From Acheta domesticus (lineage: Eukaryota; Arthropoda; Insecta; Orthoptera; Gryllidae), in contig JAHLJT010009436.1 of assembly GCA_031308135.1 (NCBI GenBank), forward strand, positions 160,368,885 to 160,432,884: a DNA stretch of 64,000 nt, in the 5' to 3' direction. Shown here piece after piece: positions 60,001-64,000 of the stretch (positions are counted from its first letter, which is position 1; the number at the start of each line of letters is the position of its first letter). Made by a program: the position numbers and the translations under genes. The notes under the pieces were generated by a model that worked only from the letters and a program-made list of their open reading frames with translations, searched no databases and was not told the DNA's origin.

Positions 60001-63000
60001 TACAATTAAAATGAATAAATACAGTTTTGAAAACACAGAATATTACAAAAAGTTGCTTGAAAAAGCTAAACGTGTGTGTTTACTACATAAATGTAAAAAT
60101 TAACATTTATTACAACCTACACCTTTGGTTGAAATTGAAAATATGTTTTATTTCTACTCAACATGCATCCAAGTTTCAATAAATATTTCAAGATATTTAA
60201 GTTCACTATAATTCTTCAAGGGTTCATAGCAAATATATTTTTATACCTTTTTAATTATTCACAAATAGCACAAGGTGTTTTTCTAACTTGACTTGGATTT
60301 AACACTATCATCAAAATTTTCTTTTTAAAGACAGAAGCTGCACTTGCATTTTATTAACATAACAAGATTCTTTCACAAATCAGTGATGTTCTCCCCTAAA
60401 AAAGACACATTACTTCAAATATCTTTTGAAAATAGTACACGATGATTATGAAAATACCAATGGGAAGGATATATCAGTCATTAAGCAAGAATGTTAATGG
60501 CCAAAAAACAATCTGACAGTGAACTACAGGAACAATACATCAACCTGCATTCTATAGTCAATTGCTCCAAAATTCTCATTTCTTTTTATAGTGTCATATA
60601 CAAAATTATTTTGTCTTGAACACCGACCTTAATTCGGTTAATTCATTTTCAGATGTATAATATTATTCTTGGAACCATCTACTACTCAGAGAGGTATCAT
60701 TTCTATTTTGGTGAGTAATTTTGGACTATATTCAGTATTGGTACTAACAAGATTTTTTAATGTGATGAAGATACATGTAACTCAAAACAAATTACAGAAT
60801 TTAATGTTAATAAATAGAGTGTAACGCAGTACACCTCTTTGCCCAAATATATTTTGTGCTTTCAATTGATTGACATGTTTCTTTCAACCAAATTTTAGAG
60901 AAATTCAGGTTATTTGAATTTTTTTCTTCAGAATTATAGTTTTTAAAAACCACCATACTTTTTTGTATTTTTTAAATAGACATTAACTACATTCATTATG
61001 TTAATTTCCATTACTTTTAGATACTTTCGATGAAAGATTCGTCAGTCTACCTGATCTTTCGTTGCAAATATTAACAAGTCAATTAAAATTAATGTGTTTC
61101 ATCTTTTAATTTTTAAATACTACCGTCGTGCACATATTTTAGAAGGGGATGTGATTTTCAATTAGTACGTTCAACTTATGATTTATAATAAATTATTTAT
61201 CTAATTAATCCCCAAAATATACACACATAATTTATAATAATACGTGACATTATTAGGTCTGCAAGGACTGGTCAACACTGCAAGCTGTTTGGCTTTCGCA
61301 GCTTCGTTCGCCGATGCGGCCTTAATATTCGGCGTCTTGCGAGTAAGCAGCGTGCTTGGAAAGAGCTTTCCGTCATTTCGATCCACGTGTTCTCTCTTCT
61401 TCCATTCATTACTCATGATTGTTCATTTTATTTTCAGAGAAAAGAAGAGTATCTGCACTCCATAGTATGTGCTACGCTGGCAGTGTACATGCTATGTGGA
61501 TTAATGCCTCTTTGTGTAGTCATCGGCCTTGCTATCAACATGAGGTGGATTTTCATACTGTGGGAAGTTCCTCGCCTATGTAAGACACATTTAGTATACT
61601 AAAAAGTAAAAGAGAAAGTTGATATAAAATATATAGGGTGTCCGGGGAGTTAACGTCGAAACTTCGAGAATAAGCGCTTAAGACAATTCTAAGCATATTT
61701 TGTCTAATTAACTACGTGGATATTCCGAATGGTTGGGCCGCAATGAGCACTCAAAATTTCGTTTGAAAAAATATTTCTAGGCATTAATTTACATTATGGA
61801 AACATAGAAACACTCCAAAAACATGTAAATTGTTCATTATTTACAAAAGAAATTAATATATTTGTTCAGACAGAAAAATTAAGCGAGAAATAAAAAAGCA
61901 GTCGAATTGTGTAAATTGGGTGCTTTTTATTTCTCGCTTAATTTTTCTGTCTGAACAAATATATTCATTTCTTTTGTAAATAATAAAGTACTTATATGTT
62001 TCTGGAGTCTTTATAAGCTTCTCTAATGCAAATGTTTGCCTAGAAATCAATTTTTCAAATAAACTTTGAGTGTTTATTGCGGCTCAACCATTCGGAATAT
62101 CCACGTAGTTTATCTGATAAAATATGCTTAAGAGCTTATTTTCCAAGTTTCGACGTTTCCTCCCCGGACACTACGTAGGTTCGTTAGCACAAAGGTATTC
62201 ATTTTACTTACTAAATTTGCGTGTAAATATTAGTGCGTGCGTATAATGTTTCATTTATAAAACCATAATTAACCGATTTTTATTGATGCAAATTTCATCA
62301 ATCGAAATTGTGCTAATTTCCCCCACCGATCTTATCAATAGGAATCATTACAATAAACCCGCAAATATGATTTATTTAACACCTACGGATACACTTACAA
62401 ATAAGCCACTGATATATTTCACAAAAACGTAGTGCCTCAAAATGAATGATATAAACTTCTAAGGCGTGTAGAGTGACCCAAGACAATCGCATTTCGCCAA
62501 GTAACATGCAGGAAATTGAACTTAACAATGTTTCATGTTCCCTTGGCTGTTAGGCAACTGCTCATGCACGAGTGTTTGGCAGGTCATGTCCTGGCTCAAA
62601 GTGGTTTCGTGCACTACCGAACACCAGTGTATGACGAGTTGGCTAACAGTCAGAGCAAAATGTCACATATGTGACTTTGTTACATGAAAGTTCCCACCAT
62701 ATGTTAATTGGCAAAAGGTGGTTACACAACCAACAAGTTTAACATTTCGTCGTTGATGATAGACAACCTCGTATGTGCACAAAATGTTATGGGAGGGAGG
62801 AAAAACAGTTTTTATGTTAATAGTGGACAGTTGGCTAAGTTTGCATTCAACAATTACTGTATAATAATATTAAATATTTATTTATTGTAATATTTTTCTC
62901 TGCTTTGATGGTACAGCGGTTACTGAATCTTTAATTAAACGTTTCTTTAATTAAAGTCTGTCTTCTCCCTCCAGTTAAGATCATTTTGCCCTGAGCGTGT

Positions 63001-63841
63001 ATGTGTCGGTTGTGCTCCGATGTAGAGGTGTTATCTTCTATTTTAAGATGACAATTTCTAGTTTTCTTTGGAAATTTTCTTATCACACTAAAAGAACAAG
63101 CAAATTCTGTCATTGAGGCCAGAATGTAAAAATTGCCAATTCTGTCACATAGGAGGTTGTCCATCATCAACGTCGGTTTGTTCCGAGACATCTGTGTAAT
63201 GTAACTGACTTATTAATGCTTTTTGATTATGTATTTTAGTTATTATTCAGTAAACCCTCGTTAGTACGAATTTGATTAACACGAATTTTGCCGTAACACG
63301 AACAATGCTTGGGTTCCGGAAAGGGATTACTATAATACGGATATTTATAATATACGGGTAACATGAACTCGGTTATTTCGGTCCCTTGGAATTCGTGTTA
63401 ATGAGGGTTCACTGTATTTATATATATAATATATTATATATATAATTTATATATATAATTTATATTTCGTATCTTTAATTAAAAGATACGAAACATAAAT
63501 AATACCAATGCAATGCACTTTTGAGCCCCAACGTCTTTTCCCTCCAGTTGAGCTCGTATTTTTCGAAAGACCCTGGTACTGTTTCGCCCTGAGCGTGTGT
63601 GTTGTTCTCCGCAGTGGCGTACCCGGTGCACATGTGCGTCATGTACTGCCTGCTGGCCGAGGTGCGCGGAGAGGCTCCCGCTGCGGGGCTCAGAGCGGTG
63701 CCGCCCGCGGACGGCTGGCTGCAGAACAACCTGGCGCGCACCGGCCACGCCCCCCTCGCGGCCGACGGCGTGCTGCTCAAGCCGCCCGCCCACGCCCCCG
63801 CCCCGGTGCACTCCGGCCCGCTCAGCTCCTCCGAGGCCTGA
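49792..63841 (+). CDS. Gene C: complete five-exon gene for a four-pass membrane protein, 214 aa
   Basis: Exons are 49,792-49,923, 60,653-60,710, 61,257-61,342, 61,438-61,579 and 63,615-63,841. They sum to 645 nt, or 215 codons with the TGA stop, with intron phases 0, 1, 0, 1 and GT-AG junctions throughout. The protein has a 32-residue basic/Ala-rich N-terminus, hydrophobic segments at about residues 33-55, 69-90, 100-125 and 132-157, and an Ala/Pro-rich tail of about 57 residues. Intron 1 is 10.7 kb and the other introns are 0.1-2 kb. It is homologous to gene B and shares its first exon type with gene A. Its role is unknown. Topology and the motif FGVLRRKEEYL after segment 2 are reminiscent of DUF4728-type insect four-pass proteins, a guess that a profile search would settle. 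Confidence 0.83.
50317..50348. repeat. (CA)n microsatellite
   Basis: About 15 CA units in gene C intron 1. Confidence 0.9.
50350..54000. other. Gene C intron 1, AT-rich part, nothing recognised
   Basis: Short frames only. A minus-strand frame at 51,777-51,974 (QLEQKYKLFFRGVQKVLTEL) looks protein-like but has no partners. I looked for a phase 0 to 1 exon here and found none better than 60,653-60,710. Confidence 0.45.
54003..54056. repeat. (AT)n microsatellite
   Basis: About 26 AT units, directly followed by a GC-rich unit of about 720 bp. Confidence 0.95.
54057..54780. other. GC-rich island of unknown nature after the (AT)n array
   Basis: The stretch opens with a C/T-rich junction, then GGGGGGTCAAGCCCCGGGGT, and stays GC-rich with many G and C runs to about 54,770 before returning abruptly to AT-rich sequence. 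Short frames on both strands lack known motifs. Position next to a microsatellite and sharp edges suggest the untranslated end of a retroelement, but no enzyme sequence supports this. Confidence 0.4.
55922..56317. mobile_element. Non-autonomous DNA element with inverted ends of about 33 bp and a GC-rich interior
   Basis: AAGGTCCGATTAAATTAAGA then AGGTGATTGACA at the left is repeated inverted at the right (TGTCAATCACCT then TCTTAATTTAATCGGACTTT). The interior is GC-rich with CpG-rich words and has no transposase. It lies in gene C intron 1. Confidence 0.75.
56440..57300 (+). repeat. Dispersed ACGG-tract repeat, diverged copy in gene C intron 1
   Basis: It carries the same order of words: GGAGCGGTTTTTGAGAAAA, GAGGGGCTTCATGTAATGTA, GGTTTAGGCGCTAGCG, CAGACAGACAGACG, a TTTAGCAGCAGG segment and the ACATAACTTTCTC end. 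It is more diverged than the copies at 18 and 49 kb. Confidence 0.7.
57305..60650. other. Gene C intron 1, right part, nothing recognised
   Basis: AT-rich intronic sequence with no frame above about 96 codons and no clear repeat boundaries before exon 2. Confidence 0.45.
60653..60710 (+). CDS. Gene C exon 2 (58 nt, completes membrane segment 1)
   Basis: The exon lies between a TTCATTTTCAG acceptor and a GTGAGT donor, phase 0 to phase 1, and encodes MYNIILGTIYYSERYHFYF. Position, phases and the ILGTIYY-type end of a helix followed by a polar loop match gene B exon 2, which is 6 nt longer. It is too short to be seen as an ORF and was found by looking for the missing phase 0 to 1 exon. Confidence 0.78.
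61257..61342 (+). CDS. Gene C exon 3 (86 nt, membrane segment 2)
   Basis: The acceptor ends ATTATTAG at 61,256 and the donor GTAAGC begins at 61,343. The exon runs from phase 1 to phase 0, and its 86 nt equal gene B exon 3. The 28 codons start LQGLVNTASCLAFAAS and end DAALIFGVLR, a hydrophobic segment that runs into the charged start of exon 4. The polypyrimidine tract before this acceptor is weak. Confidence 0.78.
61438..61579 (+). CDS. Gene C exon 4 (142 nt, membrane segment 3)
   Basis: The acceptor TTTTATTTTCAG ends at 61,437 and the donor GTAAGA begins at 61,580. The exon runs from phase 0 to phase 1. The 47 codons begin RKEEYLHSIVCATLAVYML and include a long hydrophobic stretch (CGLMPLCVVIGLAI) and then a Trp-rich loop (RWIFILWEVPR). 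It aligns with gene B exon 4 from the charged start through the CAT tripeptide. Confidence 0.85.
61635..62172. mobile_element. Palindromic MITE, copy 2, in gene C intron 4
   Basis: Same family as the element at 14,505-15,060. It shows GGGTGTCCGGGGAG at the left, CCTCCCCGGACAC at the right, and an inner hairpin around AATTAAGCGAGAAATAAAAA (about 61,877-61,950). It is unrelated to the coding exons on either side. Confidence 0.85.
62944..63035 (+). repeat. Decayed duplicate of the gene C exon 5 acceptor region
   Basis: TCTTTAATTAAAG, GTCTTCTCCCTCCAGTTAAG, TTTTGCCCTGAGCGTGTATG and GTGCTCCGATG parallel, in order, TCTTTAATTAAAAG, GTCTTTTCCCTCCAGTTGAG, TTTCGCCCTGAGCGTGTGTG and GTTCTCCGCAG at 63,473-63,614. 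The copy has lost the CAG of the splice acceptor. Confidence 0.65.
63248..63414. mobile_element. Pogo/Tigger-like MITE, copy 2, in gene C intron 4
   Basis: The ends CAGTAAACCCTCGTTAGTAC and TTAATGAGGGTTCACTG resemble the copy at 12,047. The interior carries the same words (AACACGAATTT, GGTTCCGGAA). It lies 200 bp upstream of gene C exon 5. Confidence 0.78.
63416..63470. repeat. TA-rich tract in gene C intron 4
   Basis: Runs of TATATA with short interruptions between the pogo-like MITE and the exon 5 acceptor region. Confidence 0.8.
63615..63841 (+). CDS. Gene C exon 5 (membrane segment 4, tail and stop)
   Basis: The acceptor TTCTCCGCAG ends at 63,614. The exon runs from phase 1 to a TGA at 63,839-63,841. 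It encodes AYPVHMCVMYCLLAEVRGE and then an Ala/Pro-rich tail with very GC-rich codons. The membrane part is shared with gene B exon 5, while the tail differs. A decayed copy of the acceptor region lies about 580 bp upstream. Confidence 0.82.
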
Positions 63842-64000
63842 TTGCTAACAGCTGATTTTCACTCGCACCGCCACGGGCGACTGGCCGGGAATCCAGGGAA
63901 GGCAAGCGGGTTTATTACTGCTGCAGAAAGTTGGGAAATTTTGCGTCTTGTAGAGGACGGTCTGTACGCCCGCGCCCACGCGCACTCACACACCCAACAC

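Overview
The window looks like a large, repeat-rich insect (arthropod) chromosome. It is AT-rich with short GC-rich first exons, has introns from about 0.1 to 10.7 kb, and carries R1-clade, R4/Dong-like and jockey-clade non-LTR retrotransposons, a piggyBac relic, a hAT relic, tRNA-derived SINEs and many palindromic MITEs. A 100-base run of N at 36,442-36,541 marks a scaffold gap. The species cannot be named from sequence alone; a hemimetabolous insect with a big genome is my best guess.

Host genes. By following splice sites, intron phase and protein similarity I find a small cluster of related genes for four-pass membrane proteins of about 210 residues. Gene B (minus strand, 25,967-32,134, 209 aa) and gene C (plus strand, 49,792-63,841, 214 aa) are both complete with five exons, with intron phases 0, 1, 0, 1 in both. 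Gene A (minus strand) shows only its first exon (7,641-7,772); the rest probably lies off the left edge. The A and C first exons are both 44 codons and identical at 25 positions by eye. B and C are transcribed away from each other, with about 17.7 kb of mostly transposon sequence between their start codons. The family is unnamed here; the layout resembles small insect four-transmembrane proteins of the DUF4728/pasiflora type, which is only an inference.

Layout. 1-7.6 kb: AT-rich, dispersed repeats, (AAT)n and (ATT)n microsatellites. 7.6-9.7 kb: gene A exon 1, then jockey and R4-like fragments. 12-15 kb: pogo-like MITE, SINE, palindromic MITE. 15.4-17.2 kb: decayed piggyBac transposase. 17.4-20.6 kb: tandem units of about 305 bp and a dispersed repeat with an ACGG tract. 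20.9 kb: SINE. 22.6-24.5 kb: a 1.85 kb TG/TC compound array. 26-32.1 kb: gene B, whose first intron holds a 2.57 kb foldback transposon. 33.0-33.8 kb: hAT relic. 36.5-48.1 kb: three R1-clade LINE copies head to tail, separated by (ATT)n microsatellites. 49.8-63.8 kb: gene C with a 10.7 kb first intron containing several non-autonomous elements.

The most interesting points are the cryptic multi-exon gene family (no exon is an obvious ORF by itself), the foldback element ending about 22 bp from a gene B 3' splice site, and the R1-clade elements that appear to use (ATT)n microsatellites as their insertion site.
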